NCBI RefSeq assembly: GCF_009557455.1
Contig: NZ_CP045651.1
Location: forward strand, 1,984,001 to 2,048,000
Direction of reading: 5' to 3'
Source of the DNA: Alistipes sp. dk3624
Lineage (GTDB): Bacteria; Bacteroidota; Bacteroidia; Bacteroidales; Rikenellaceae
Length of the DNA stretch: 64,000 bases
Both the position numbers and the translations under genes were made by a program. Position 1 is the first letter of the stretch, and each line of letters begins with the position of its first letter. Positions 26,197-35,041 of this stretch are shown here, in pieces. The notes under the pieces were generated by a model. It had not been told where the DNA came from, searched no databases, and was given only the letters and a program-made list of their open reading frames with translations.

Positions 26197-28179
26197 TTAC
26201 CGGCCTATCATGCTGCCCATACCTCCCATGCTGCCCATGCCCATGCCGCCGCCGCTGTTATGCTGTTTCTTCTGGTTGGCGGCGTCTTCGGCCCGTTTTT
26301 TTGCGATCGCTTTCAGCCGCGCTTCGTTGTCCCGGTTGATTTTCGCCGTCATGCTTTCCATCGTAACGGGGCCGAAAATCCGGTTCATGTCCACGTCGAA
26401 GACCAATTCCCAGTTCTCCTTAGTCGTGATCTCCTCCGAATTATTGTCGTCGACGTACATCCCGACCCGTTCGGGCTGCCGTCTTTCGACCAGCGATCCG
26501 GTGTCCCATCGGCCGTTCCCGTTGAAATCCTCGATGAAACGGATTTTTACGGTACCTACGTCGATGTATTGCAGCGTATGGCTCCCCGTTTTCAGATGGG
26601 CGACCTCTTTCAGAACGGAGCCCTGCGGGGAGATCACCTGTACGACGTATTCGCTTTCGGGCGTTTTACCCTGGATATTCAGCACCAGCGTGGCGTACTT
26701 TTCGGGCGATTCGATCGTAAATTCGGATCGCAGCGTATCGTTGCTCTCGCCGTTGGTGTTCTTGAATACGCCGGCCGGGATAAGCAGCCGGTATTTTTGA
26801 TCGGCTTCCCACGGGGCCGCGAGAGTCCATTTCCGGAGTTTCAGGGTATCCTGCCGGAAAGTCAGCCCGACCGGCGTCGTCTGGTCGCCTTCCCCGAGTT
26901 TCAGCAACGACATGGCCGCGCTGTCGACTCCCGTCAGCGGATAATCGAATTCGAAAACGATGTTTTTCTCCGGATTGAGCGTCGTTCCGCCCGCTACGCG
27001 GACTTTGAACGGATTGGGTTCCGGAAGGTCGTCCTCTTTTTTCTTTTTCTCCTCTTTTTCTTTTTTCACCGGGGCCCTCCAGCCCAGTTTCAGCAGTTGG
27101 GTGTCGGGCTGCAAGCGGAACAGGCTGTCGTGCTTCATGTAAATCAGCTTGCCGCGCAGCGTGTCGGGCAGGTCTTCGGATCTGGAGTCGAACCACAGTT
27201 CCATGGTGTCCCGCTTCGAATTTCCGTATTCGGTGACGATCTTTCCGGGGTCGATTCCTTCGAACGAAAGTTCTTTGATGTCGGGATGCGGAGCCGTAAA
27301 GGTAAGCACGATCCGGTTGCCGTGCGTGCGCTTCGATCCGGTGTAGGTCTGCCGTCTGAACGGTTTGTCCATGAACATCCGCATCATGACCTGCGGGTCG
27401 GCCTGCATGTAGCGGCGCGTGGTGTCGTACCAGATGTCGAATCCCGGCTGGTTCAGCGGGTTGTAGGTCGAGTCGAGGAATGCCACGCGGTCCACTCCCG
27501 GTTCGTATTCGAGGTTCCCGTTGTTGTCTTCGAGCGCGTAGATCCGGTAGTCGATCGGTTTCAGGTTCTCAGCGATGAAGATTCCGTTCGGGAAAGATTT
27601 CCCGACGGCGATCGGTTTGCTTTTCAGCAGCGTCGAATCGTACTGCGGGATCGAGTCGGTTTTCGCGTCGTAAAAGAGGATGTAGACGTTGCCCACCGTA
27701 TCCGTCGTCATGGCGTCGGTCGTGTAGCCGGACATCAGCAGCGAGTCGATGTGGTCGCCCGTCGAAAAGACGTAGCGCAGGCCGGTATACGGATTCCCCT
27801 CGTTGTTGTCCACGACGCTTTTGCCGAAGTTCAGCGAATAGGTCTGGTTCGAATCCAGATCCTCCTTCAGGTCGATCTGGATACCCCGCCCCCGCAGCAT
27901 GAGGGTCGGTTTTTTCTTCATGAACGGGGAGGTGAAAAACTCCTTCTGCTGGTCTTTGAGCTGGACGTATTCGTTGAACTGGATCGTGATCCGTTTGTCT
28001 TTGAAATTGGTCGTCCCGAAAGCGGGGGTCATCATGACGACTTTCGGCGGCAGCGAGTCGCGCGGGCCTCCCTGCGGGGTGCCGACGCTGGCGCAGCGGG
28101 CCAGGATCCCGAAGCAGAAAAAAGCCAGGATCCCGAAGCGGGCGATTGTTTTACAGATATTTATTTCGGTCACGCTCAT
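26197..28179 (-). CDS. Ig-like (Big_5/SbsA-type) domain lipoprotein
   Basis: The 660-residue product has an N-terminal hydrophobic segment with a probable lipidation Cys29 (ILARC). Residues ~40-145 form a bacterial Ig-like domain (VVMMTPAFGTTNFKDKRITI...), as in a conserved Bacteroidota family. Beta-rich modules follow, with a Lys/Glu-rich linker near 370-390. The last ~25 residues are rich in Gly, Met and Ser, which is odd for the family. Function unknown; it should sit in the cell envelope. It is the first gene after the promoter at 28200-28207 and begins the operon with the barrel protein and rbfA. Confidence 0.75.
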   Translation of the reverse strand: MSVTEINICKTIARFGILAFFCFGILARCASVGTPQGGPRDSLPPKVVMMTPAFGTTNFKDKRITIQFNEYVQLKDQQKEFFTSPFMKKKPTLMLRGRGIQIDLKEDLDSNQTYSLNFGKSVVDNNEGNPYTGLRYVFSTGDHIDSLLMSGYTTDAMTTDTVGNVYILFYDAKTDSIPQYDSTLLKSKPIAVGKSFPNGIFIAENLKPIDYRIYALEDNNGNLEYEPGVDRVAFLDSTYNPLNQPGFDIWYDTTRRYMQADPQVMMRMFMDKPFRRQTYTGSKRTHGNRIVLTFTAPHPDIKELSFEGIDPGKIVTEYGNSKRDTMELWFDSRSEDLPDTLRGKLIYMKHDSLFRLQPDTQLLKLGWRAPVKKEKEEKKKKEDDLPEPNPFKVRVAGGTTLNPEKNIVFEFDYPLTGVDSAAMSLLKLGEGDQTTPVGLTFRQDTLKLRKWTLAAPWEADQKYRLLIPAGVFKNTNGESNDTLRSEFTIESPEKYATLVLNIQGKTPESEYVVQVISPQGSVLKEVAHLKTGSHTLQYIDVGTVKIRFIEDFNGNGRWDTGSLVERRQPERVGMYVDDNNSEEITTKENWELVFDVDMNRIFGPVTMESMTAKINRDNEARLKAIAKKRAEDAANQKKQHNSGGGMGMGSMGGMGSMIGR

Positions 28180-28199
28180 TTTAATCGGAGAATAGGAAA

Positions 28200-28207
28200 C
28201 AAAGGTA
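28200..28207 (-). promoter_or_regulatory. -7 promoter element of the Ig-like lipoprotein operon
   Basis: The minus strand reads TACCTTTG, a match to TAnnTTTG, 20 bases before the start codon at 28179. It lies in the 39-base gap after folK and probably drives six genes down to 21572. Confidence 0.65.
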
Positions 28208-28218
28208 GTGATTTTTCG

Positions 28219-28719
28219 TCAGTTTTTCATGCCGTCCGCGCCCGGCGGATTTGCGGCCTGCAGCAGTTCGCGGCGCAGTTGCCGGATCGTTTTCTTCAGC
28301 ACCGGGTGCACGTAGTCGGGAAGTACCTCCTCGAGCGGCGCCAGCACGAAATCCCTTTCGGCGATCCGCGGGTGGGGAATCGTCAGCCGGTCGCTGTCGA
28401 CGACCCGGTTGTCGTAGAACAGCAGGTCGATATCCATCGTGCGCGAACCGTACCGCGGCCCGGGCCGGCGAACCCGCCCCAACTGCCGTTCGATCTGCAG
28501 GCAGCGCTCCAACAGTTGTTCAGGCGGAAGCGCCGTGGCGACTACGAGCACCTGGTTCAGAAAACGTTCCTCGGCTTCGAATCCCCACGCTTCGGACTCC
28601 AGTACGGACGAACATCGTTCGACGACACCCACCTCGCGGGAGATCGCCTCCCGCGCCGCTTCCAGGTTTTCCGCTACCGACCCGAGGTTTCCGCCGGTGA
28701 TCAGGACTGCTTTCGACAT
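28219..28719 (-). CDS. folK: HPPK, folate biosynthesis pyrophosphokinase
   Basis: FolK moves pyrophosphate from ATP to 6-hydroxymethyl-7,8-dihydropterin in folate synthesis. The 166-residue product has the family pattern: GGNLG near the N-terminus, then RYGSRTMDIDLLFYD with the two metal-binding Asp residues, and LTIPHPRIAERDFVLAPL. FolP, its usual partner, is not in the window. The start overlaps the holB stop by one base, so the two genes are co-transcribed. Confidence 0.95.
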   Translation of the reverse strand: MSKAVLITGGNLGSVAENLEAAREAISREVGVVERCSSVLESEAWGFEAEERFLNQVLVVATALPPEQLLERCLQIERQLGRVRRPGPRYGSRTMDIDLLFYDNRVVDSDRLTIPHPRIAERDFVLAPLEEVLPDYVHPVLKKTIRQLRRELLQAANPPGADGMKN

Positions 28720-29858
28720 CAGATTTTACGGATCAATTTGCTGATTGTTAATGCAAAGTGCGGGAATAGGATGCGCGGGTTGCCATTCTGGGCGACCTGT
28801 CGGATCGCCAGTTCCATTTCGGCGATCAGTTGCTCGATGTTCCCGTTGTTGACGTACGGAGCAAATTTCCTGCAAAATTCGTATTCGCGGCCGAACAGGT
28901 AGGCGATCCGTTCGACGCCGGCCGTCAGCATGTAGCTGTCGCGGAGCAGCCGGATGGCGTTTTCGAGCAGTTGTTTCTGTTCTTCGCGGCCCAGGGCGGC
29001 GACCGTTTCGGCCCATTCCAGCAGTTCCATGTGGCGGTCTTCATAGCTGAGCCGCATCAGCCGCACGAACAGTTCGAAATATTCGTCGCTGCTTTCGCGT
29101 TGTTCCAGCACCCGCGACGCTTCGAGGATGCTGCCGCGCGCGAGCCGCGCGACTTTGGCCGCATCGTCCGTCGGCAACCCTTTGCGGGCGGCGAGCCACG
29201 CCGCCATCCGTTCGTCCGCGATGGCCGGTACGTCGACGACCTGCATCCGCGACAGGATGGTGGGCAGCAGCCGTTCGGGCGATTCGGAGACCATCAGGAA
29301 GAGGGTCTTTTCCCACGGTTCCTCGATGATTTTCAGCAGTTTGTTCGCCGCCTGCGTGTTCATCCGCTCGGGCAGCCAGATAATGACCGCCTTGTATTCC
29401 GATTCGAACGCTTTGAATGACAGTTTGCGGATGATCTCGTCGGCTTCGAACGTGCTGATATTTCCCTGTTTGTTGTCTATTTCGATGGCCGAATACCACA
29501 TCGGTTCGCTGAAATACCCGCCGGTTTTTTCGAACAGCCGCCTCCACTGCGACAGGAAAGCGTCGCTCAGCGGCTTCTCGCCCGACGATTTTCCTTTCGG
29601 CGTGTTGACCGGAAAGACGAAATGGACATCCGGATGGGCCAATTGCGCGATCTGGCGGCAGGACGGGCATTGCCCGCAAGAGTCCCCATCGCGGCGGTCG
29701 GTGCAGTTTAGGTACTGGGCATAGGCGATCGCCAGCGGCAGTGCGCCGACGCCTTCGCCGCCAATGAAGAGCTGGGCATGGCTGATTCGTCCGCGCGTTA
29801 CGCCCTGAACCAGTTTGGCGGCGGTTTCTTGCTGTCCTGTGATCTCTTTAAACTGCAT
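28719..29858 (-). CDS. holB: DNA polymerase III delta' subunit
   Basis: The 379-residue product is an AAA+ clamp-loader protein. The Walker A site is degenerate (GGEGVGALPLA, no GKT), as in the non-hydrolysing delta' subunit, and the zinc module CTDRRDGDSCGQCPSC is present. Residues ~115-215 hold the RFC-like sensor region. It loads the sliding clamp with DnaX and HolA. The upstream gap carries a good promoter box. folK is its downstream partner in the operon. Confidence 0.9.
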   Translation of the reverse strand: MQFKEITGQQETAAKLVQGVTRGRISHAQLFIGGEGVGALPLAIAYAQYLNCTDRRDGDSCGQCPSCRQIAQLAHPDVHFVFPVNTPKGKSSGEKPLSDAFLSQWRRLFEKTGGYFSEPMWYSAIEIDNKQGNISTFEADEIIRKLSFKAFESEYKAVIIWLPERMNTQAANKLLKIIEEPWEKTLFLMVSESPERLLPTILSRMQVVDVPAIADERMAAWLAARKGLPTDDAAKVARLARGSILEASRVLEQRESSDEYFELFVRLMRLSYEDRHMELLEWAETVAALGREEQKQLLENAIRLLRDSYMLTAGVERIAYLFGREYEFCRKFAPYVNNGNIEQLIAEMELAIRQVAQNGNPRILFPHFALTISKLIRKI

Positions 29859-29955
29859 GGCTTCGTTGTTTGAAAATGACCGGGTTTTCCGTCGCGGCGG
29901 CCGTTTCCGCTCCGGTGTGGCGTTTGCGCGGACTGCGGCGGCGCAACCCTCCCTG

Positions 29956-29963
29956 CAAAGATA
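29956..29963 (-). promoter_or_regulatory. -7 promoter element for holB-folK
   Basis: The minus strand reads TATCTTTG, a strong TAnnTTTG match, 97 bases before the holB start. It lies within the 124-base gap after dut. Confidence 0.6.
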
Positions 29964-29982
29964 CGAAAAACCGCGGAGTTTA

Positions 29983-30417
29983 TTATTTGCGTCCGGTCGA
30001 TCCGAATCCGCCGGCGCCGCGCTCCGTTTCGCTCAGCTCCGACACGCTTTCCCATTCGATGCGCGTGAATTGCGCGACGACCAGTTGCGCGATCCGCTCG
30101 CCCGGTTTCAGTTCGAACGGCTCGTTCGACAGGTTGACCAAGATCACTTTGATTTCGCCGCGGTAGTCGGGGTCGATTGTCCCCGGCGCGTTGGCTATTG
30201 AAATGCCGTGTTTGGCGGCCAGCCCGCTGCGCGGACGCACCTGGATCTCGTAACCGTCCGGGATTTCGACGTAAAGGCCCGTCGGAACGAGAGCCCTTTG
30301 CAGCGGTTCGAGCACGATGCTTTCGGTCGTATTGGCCCGGACGTCGAGGCCGGCCGCGCTGACCGTTTCGTAATGCGGCAGTTCGAATGCCGATCGGTTT
30401 ATGACTTTTATTTTCAT
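29983..30417 (-). CDS. dut: dUTP diphosphatase
   Basis: Dut hydrolyses dUTP to dUMP, which keeps uracil out of DNA and feeds dTMP synthesis. All five trimeric dUTPase motifs are visible in 144 residues: [42 protein letters not shown] and [10 protein letters not shown] at the C-terminus. It follows the flippase gene after 4 bases and is co-transcribed with it. Confidence 0.97.
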   Translation of the reverse strand: MKIKVINRSAFELPHYETVSAAGLDVRANTTESIVLEPLQRALVPTGLYVEIPDGYEIQVRPRSGLAAKHGISIANAPGTIDPDYRGEIKVILVNLSNEPFELKPGERIAQLVVAQFTRIEWESVSELSETERGAGGFGSTGRK

Positions 30418-30421
30418 ATCG

Positions 30422-31897
30422 TTAACGTTTAATGATCGAGTGTAATATACCTTTCATGTCGATTTTTTCGAGACGGATCGCATAGAATCCGAAAGCCGCC
30501 AGCATCGCGAGGTTCAGCGTGTACTCCAGCGCGGCGGGTAGCGCGGACGTGAGCAGCGACGCCCCGTAAATCGCCCCGCCGACCAGGAAGTAGGTCCCGA
30601 TCCGGCGCAAGTCGTACGGGACGGGATAGTGTTTCTGGTTCAGGTAATAGCTGACGGCGACCATGGCGGTTTCGCAGCCCAGCCGGGCGAGCGCGGCTCC
30701 GAAATATCCCAAGACGGGAGTCAGCGCCAGGTTCAACCCGAGCGTGAAAACGAGCCCCGTTCCGGTGATCCAGATCGCGTATTTCGTTTCGCCGGTCTTT
30801 TTGTACCAGAACGACAGGTTCAGCCAGATCCCTGCGAAAATATTCGCCAGCAGGATGACCGGCAGCATGTAAACCCCTTCGCGGAAGTCTTTCCCCATCA
30901 TCAGCGCGAACAAGTTCGTGAAGAGCGTGATGCCCAGAAACATGAAGATCGACACGATGATGAAATATTTTTGGGCCTCTGCGTTTTGCCGTTTGAAATC
31001 GTCGTTTTTAAACCCCGACAGAAAGTAGGGCTCCGCGGCGTAACGGTACATCTGGGTGAATAGGAAGATGATGACGGCTAACTTCGAAACGGCGCCGTAG
31101 ATGCCCAACGCGTCCATCGAGATGCCCGAAGGCAGCAGGTATTTGATCATCTGCCGGTCGATGAACTGGTTCGATACGCCGGCGATGCCGCTGACCAGCA
31201 GCGGGAACGAGTACGCCAGAATCGTCCGCAACTGCCGCCACCGGATGCGCGGCATGGCGTCCCGGAAGTCCGGTATCAGTGCGAACAGCAGCACGATGTT
31301 GGCCAGCAGGTCGGCCAGCAGCACGTATCCGGCCCCGTATTGCGGGTCGTACCACGATGCGCAGATGCCGAGTTCGGCCAGTCCGGGCAGTCCCGAGTAG
31401 AAAAAGAAAGTCAGCGCGAGGTTGACGATCACGAACAGCAGCCGCAGGATCATGAACCGTTTGGCCCGGCCTTGCTGCCGCAACCGCGCCAGCGGGATCG
31501 CCGTGACGGTATTCAGCATAACGATGGCGGCGACCAGCCGGATGTACGACGGATGGTCGGTGTATTCCATGACCCGGGCCAGTTGTGGCGTAAACAGCAG
31601 CGCGAGTACGAAAAAAACGATGCTGACGGCGGTCACCGCGCCCCATACGTTCGAAAAGATCGTCCGCTTTTCCGCTTCGCTGCCGGCCTTTCCCGCAAAG
31701 CGGAAATAACCGGTTTCGAGGCCCATCGTCAGCAGCACCAGCACGAACGGGATCAGCGCGTAGAGGTCGGTGACGACTCCGTACTCGCCGACGGTCATCA
31801 CGCGGGTCAGGTACGGGAACAGCAGGTAATTCAGGAAACGGGGCACGATCGTCCCTAGCCCGTAGATCGCCGTCTGTCCCGCCAGTTGTTTCAGCAT
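30422..31897 (-). CDS. polysaccharide/oligosaccharide flippase (MOP superfamily)
   Basis: The 491-residue product is almost wholly hydrophobic with about fourteen transmembrane helices. It has the RfbX/Wzx-like N-terminus ([20 protein letters not shown]) and should flip a lipid-linked glycan or lipid II-type precursor across the inner membrane. The substrate is unknown because no glycosyltransferases are adjacent. Grouping with dut is found in other Bacteroidales. The promoter box is only 17 bases upstream. Confidence 0.85.
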   Translation of the reverse strand: MLKQLAGQTAIYGLGTIVPRFLNYLLFPYLTRVMTVGEYGVVTDLYALIPFVLVLLTMGLETGYFRFAGKAGSEAEKRTIFSNVWGAVTAVSIVFFVLALLFTPQLARVMEYTDHPSYIRLVAAIVMLNTVTAIPLARLRQQGRAKRFMILRLLFVIVNLALTFFFYSGLPGLAELGICASWYDPQYGAGYVLLADLLANIVLLFALIPDFRDAMPRIRWRQLRTILAYSFPLLVSGIAGVSNQFIDRQMIKYLLPSGISMDALGIYGAVSKLAVIIFLFTQMYRYAAEPYFLSGFKNDDFKRQNAEAQKYFIIVSIFMFLGITLFTNLFALMMGKDFREGVYMLPVILLANIFAGIWLNLSFWYKKTGETKYAIWITGTGLVFTLGLNLALTPVLGYFGAALARLGCETAMVAVSYYLNQKHYPVPYDLRRIGTYFLVGGAIYGASLLTSALPAALEYTLNLAMLAAFGFYAIRLEKIDMKGILHSIIKR

Positions 31898-31914
31898 ATC
31901 GGGTTAATTTTTCA

Positions 31915-31922
31915 CAAAAATA
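31915..31922 (-). promoter_or_regulatory. -7 promoter element for flippase-dut
   Basis: The minus strand reads TATTTTTG, a TAnnTTTG match, 17 bases before the ATG at 31897. A very short leader would result. Confidence 0.5.
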
Positions 31923-32142
31923 GCGAAATATGCGATACGATGCGATGTCTGCCCGTTTTTAATATTCCGTGTGTTTCGCCCCGGTTTTTTCGGTCGAAAC
32001 GTCCGGAACGTTCCGCTTCGAAAACAAAAAAGGCCGCCGCTTCGTGATGTGAACAGCCTCTTTGAAACGACACCATATTCGGTGTTGGATTTCAAAATTT
32101 CGAGTAGTTTAATTTAATTCTGTCGCAAAATGAATTTATTCC

Positions 32143-32150
32143 TATCTTTG
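32143..32150 (+). promoter_or_regulatory. -7 promoter element for the orphan secreted protein
   Basis: TATCTTTG is a strong match to TAnnTTTG and predicts a leader of roughly 110 bases before the ATG at 32266. Confidence 0.6.
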
Positions 32151-32265
32151 TAATAGTCATTGAATAAACGATAATGTTTGCCGAACGTAATTTACCGGAG
32201 GGTAGAAAGCCGTTTACCGGCCCGTACGATGTCTGCCGAAATAGCGATCGTTAACTTTCCACGCC

Positions 32266-33039
32266 ATGAAAAACAAGTCGATACTGCTGTCTCTATTGCT
32301 GGGATTTATTTTTCCGACCGCATTCGCCCAAAACGGGCCACATAAAAACGGCGGAGCGTTTGAGAAAAAAATCGAAAACAATTACAAAAACAAATCCATA
32401 CAGATAATCAAGGGAAAAAAATACGGCATTTGGAATCTCGATAGTAAGACCGAACTCGAAAAACGCTTCTTCGGAGATTATAATGCGGATGTCGAGTTTT
32501 TCGTATCCCCCTCCTTCGAAGGTGCGACCGGTTTCCGTCTTACGAAAGATTCGACCGAGACTTCCTATATCCTCGAGGTCAAACGCGTTTCGAATTACAA
32601 GGAAGCTTCCCGACTGGCGGAGGAAAAGTTTCCGTCGATAGGGATTCCGATGGCGCTGCTTAATTCTTTACCTAAGAATATCAAAAGCCTGATATTTGAT
32701 CATAATTCCGCTATGTATCCCAAAGCAAGGGAAGAAGAGTTAAAACTGTACACGATCGAGACCCGCTCTTTCCCCGTAAGCGATCGGTTCGCAGAAAAAT
32801 TATACTCCAAAATGCTTTCATCGATCGATGACTTCAAAGCCGAGGGAAGGCCGGAGGGGTTTTTTGATGGTTATCGGGTAACTTTCCGTTGCGTTGTCGG
32901 AGATGAATTACGATCTCTGCATATACGTATGCCTCAAGGTGATATCCTGGCTTTCTCCGATCTTTGCAGACAGATGATCGACGATGCTGGAAAAGGCGAG
33001 TTCGACGAATCAAAATATATCAAATCATTGAAGAAATGA
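32266..33039 (+). CDS. orphan secreted protein of unknown function
   Basis: The 257-residue product has a signal peptide (residues 1-21, cut after AFAQ), a Lys/Asn-rich N-terminal third and a mixed alpha/beta remainder with no motif I recognise. The gene is plainly richer in A/T, with many AAA and AAT codons, than its neighbours, and it stands alone with its own promoter and a terminator after it. A related terminator arm lies upstream at 32026. These traits fit a recent arrival. Periplasmic or surface location is expected; no function can be proposed. Confidence 0.75.
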   Translation: MKNKSILLSLLLGFIFPTAFAQNGPHKNGGAFEKKIENNYKNKSIQIIKGKKYGIWNLDSKTELEKRFFGDYNADVEFFVSPSFEGATGFRLTKDSTETSYILEVKRVSNYKEASRLAEEKFPSIGIPMALLNSLPKNIKSLIFDHNSAMYPKAREEELKLYTIETRSFPVSDRFAEKLYSKMLSSIDDFKAEGRPEGFFDGYRVTFRCVVGDELRSLHIRMPQGDILAFSDLCRQMIDDAGKGEFDESKYIKSLKK

Positions 33040-33058
33040 CTCGATATATCGTTTCGAA

Positions 33059-33087
33059 AAAGGCCGCCGCACGAAGCGACGGCCTTT
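33059..33087. terminator. bidirectional hairpin terminator
   Basis: AAAGGCCG at 33059-33066 pairs with CGGCCTTT at 33080-33087, with a further three pairs after one C/A mismatch and a 5-base loop. It lies between convergent genes ending at 33039 and 33110, with A-run and T-run on its two sides. Confidence 0.8.
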
Positions 33088-33109
33088 CTGGAAAAGGTTT
33101 TGTCGGCGG

Positions 33110-33571
33110 TTATTCCTTGCCGATGTTGTCGAGGGCTTCCTGTACTTTTTCGATGAACATGTCGCCGTCGGCTCCTCCGACGATTCGCCCTACTTCCGTT
33201 CCGTCCTTATCGAGGATCAGGAAGGTGGGGTAGGCGCGCACGCCGTATTTTTTAGCGACGTCGATGCCTTCGCCCTTCTCTGCGTCGAATTTGGCGTTGA
33301 CGAACGTCTTATTGAAGTAGTTGCCCACTTTTTCCTGCGGAAAGACCTGCGTGGCCATCGCTTTGCACGGGCCGCACCAGGTGGCGTAAACATCCACGAA
33401 CAGGTATTTTTTCTCCTTGGCGGCTTTTGCCAGCAACTCTTTCAGCGTCCCTTTTTCGAACACCGTTCCTTTGATCTCCTTGGCGGCCGGGGCTGTCTCC
33501 TTCGTGTTATTCTGAGCGAATGCCGCTACCGAGAACAGCGCCAACATCGTCATTGCAATCCATTTTTTCAT
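33110..33571 (-). CDS. periplasmic thioredoxin-fold protein
   Basis: The 153-residue product has a signal peptide (residues 1-20, ending in AAFAQ), a short linker and one thioredoxin domain with WCGPC (Cys66, Cys69) and the cis-Pro segment RAYPTFLILD. WCGPC is the reducing-type active site, so it likely reduces or relays electrons to periplasmic thiols. The ATG at 33571 starts the signal; an in-frame start 20 codons upstream has no such support. It ends at a shared terminator with the convergent orphan gene. Confidence 0.9.
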   Translation of the reverse strand: MKKWIAMTMLALFSVAAFAQNNTKETAPAAKEIKGTVFEKGTLKELLAKAAKEKKYLFVDVYATWCGPCKAMATQVFPQEKVGNYFNKTFVNAKFDAEKGEGIDVAKKYGVRAYPTFLILDKDGTEVGRIVGGADGDMFIEKVQEALDNIGKE

Positions 33572-33669
33572 AATTTTTCGGTTTTTAATGGTTCGTATCG
33601 GTTGTCGTTTGCAATTGTCGTTCCATAACATAACGGAAAAACCGTCCGTTTAGTTGTGCATTTCCTTCG

Positions 33670-34734
33670 TTATTTTGCGTTTCCGGTCGGTCGCTGCCCG
33701 GAGCCGGCCTCTCGTTTTTCCTGCTCGCGGGTGGACAGCAGTCCGCAGGCTGCCTGGATGTCTTCGCCGCGCGAAGCGCGGATCGTCGTCGTGATCCCCC
33801 GGCGGGTCAGCGCGTCGCGGAAACGGACCAGGGTCGTCTCGTCCGGGCTTTGCATCGGGGCGTCGGGGATGGCGTGGAAGCGGATCAGGTTGATGCGGCA
33901 TTTCAGCCCCGCCAGCAGTCGGACGAGCGCTGCTACATGCCGGTCGGAATCGTTGATTCCCCGGAACATGATGTATTCGAAACTGATGCGTCGCTGGTGC
34001 GAAAAATCCCATTTTTTCAACTCCTTCACCACTTCTTCGATCGGATACCGGTTTTGTACCGGCATCATTTCGAGCCGTTCGGCGGCGAACGGGTTGTGCA
34101 GGCTCACCGCCAGGTGCACTTTCGTCTTTTCCAGGAACGTGCGCATGGCCGGGATGACGCCGACGGTCGACAGCGTGATACGGGTCGGACTCCAGGCGTA
34201 ACCCCAATCGGCGGTCAGGATTTCGAGCGACCGCAGTACGTTATCCGCGTTGTCGAGCGGTTCGCCCATGCCCATGTAGACCACGTTGGTCAGTTGCGCG
34301 CTTTCGGGGATCGACCGGATTTGATTCAGAATTTCGCCGGCGGTCAGGTTATGCGCGAAACCTTGGCGTGCCGTCATGCAGAAGCGGCAGCCCATCCGGC
34401 AGCCCGACTGCGACGAAACGCACAGCGTCGCCCGCTGGCCGTCCGGGATGTAGGCCGATTCGACGAAGCGATCCCGCAACGTCGGGAAAAGGTATTTTTT
34501 CGTGCCGTCCGCAGATTGCTGTACGGCAGCCGACGGGATGCGGCCTACCTGATATCTCTCTTCGAGCGCCCGGCGGTTTTTCAGCGAAATGTTCGTCATC
34601 TCGTCGATCGACAGCGCTCCCTTCCGGTAAATCCATGCCGCGATCTGAGTGGCCGTGAAGCGCGGCATCCCGAACGAAGCGGCGACTTCGGCGAGCTCGC
34701 CGAGCGTTTTGCCGAACAACCATTCCTTTTCCAT
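33670..34734 (-). CDS. rlmN: dual-specificity 23S rRNA/tRNA adenine C2-methyltransferase RlmN
   Basis: RlmN is a radical SAM enzyme that methylates A2503 of 23S rRNA and A37 of some tRNAs. The 354-residue product has CRMGCRFC, the CxxxCxxC cluster motif, near residues 111-118, the GMGEPLDN motif and a C-terminal QAACGLL whose Cys is the likely second methyl-carrying residue. The tail after residue ~335 is variable. It is downstream of a tRNA-Ala gene and its terminator on the same strand. Confidence 0.96.
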   Translation of the reverse strand: MEKEWLFGKTLGELAEVAASFGMPRFTATQIAAWIYRKGALSIDEMTNISLKNRRALEERYQVGRIPSAAVQQSADGTKKYLFPTLRDRFVESAYIPDGQRATLCVSSQSGCRMGCRFCMTARQGFAHNLTAGEILNQIRSIPESAQLTNVVYMGMGEPLDNADNVLRSLEILTADWGYAWSPTRITLSTVGVIPAMRTFLEKTKVHLAVSLHNPFAAERLEMMPVQNRYPIEEVVKELKKWDFSHQRRISFEYIMFRGINDSDRHVAALVRLLAGLKCRINLIRFHAIPDAPMQSPDETTLVRFRDALTRRGITTTIRASRGEDIQAACGLLSTREQEKREAGSGQRPTGNAK

Positions 34735-34762
34735 AGCGCAACGGGTTTGTACAAATAAAAAA

Positions 34763-34781
34763 AGGCTGTCGCCGACAGCCT
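34763..34781 (-). terminator. intrinsic terminator after tRNA-Ala
   Basis: On the minus strand AGGCTGTC and GACAGCCT flank a 3-base loop, and seven T residues follow. It begins 13 bases after the tRNA 3' end and 29 bases before rlmN. Confidence 0.85.
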
Positions 34782-34794
34782 GTAAAAGTCAAGG

Positions 34795-34868
<74 letters not shown>

Positions 34869-34877
34869 TTCGGGGGA

Positions 34878-34885
34878 CAAATATA
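34878..34885 (-). promoter_or_regulatory. -7 promoter element for tRNA-Ala
   Basis: The minus strand reads TATATTTG, matching TAnnTTTG, 9 bases from the tRNA 5' end. It implies a leader of only a few bases. Confidence 0.55.
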
Positions 34886-34959
34886 GGCATATTTTCAAAA
34901 TCTGCAAAACCGGATGACGAAAAAAACGGGCGGAGGCTTTTTTTCGACGGTATTTTTTG

Positions 34960-34967
34960 TAAATTTG
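34960..34967 (+). promoter_or_regulatory. -7 promoter element for hflX
   Basis: TAAATTTG matches TAnnTTTG, with a T-run about 20 bases upstream in place of a -33 box. It lies 74 bases before the chosen hflX ATG. Confidence 0.55.
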
Positions 34968-35041
34968 TGGTAAATTGAGTCTGGTGCGCGAGAGACGGGG
35001 GAGGGTGTTCCGGCCGCGTGGCGAAGCGCCTTTTTGAATTT

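Larger units (their letters stand above)
31898..32265. other. 368-base divergent intergenic region
   Basis: No convincing gene lies here. It holds the minus promoter at 31915-31922 and the plus promoter at 32143-32150. A terminator-like arm at 32026-32063 (A-run then GGCCGCCGC, with a partly matching CCTCTTT side) and a short dyad (ACACC/GGTGT near 32068-32083) lie between them. The base composition turns A/T-rich toward 32100. A small RNA is possible but not supported. Confidence 0.5.

Noticed and set aside
26260-28902. 880-codon plus-strand open frame
   Set aside because: It runs antisense through the Ig-like lipoprotein and folK, is Arg/Val/Phe-biased and lacks any domain pattern.
31904-32095. 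63-codon minus-strand frame in the divergent region
   Set aside because: It overlaps the flippase promoter, and its product has no recognisable feature.
33632-33650. Possible terminator after rlmN (AACGGA/TCCGTT)
   Set aside because: The stem has six pairs and the T-run lies in the loop rather than after the stem, so it is too weak to call.
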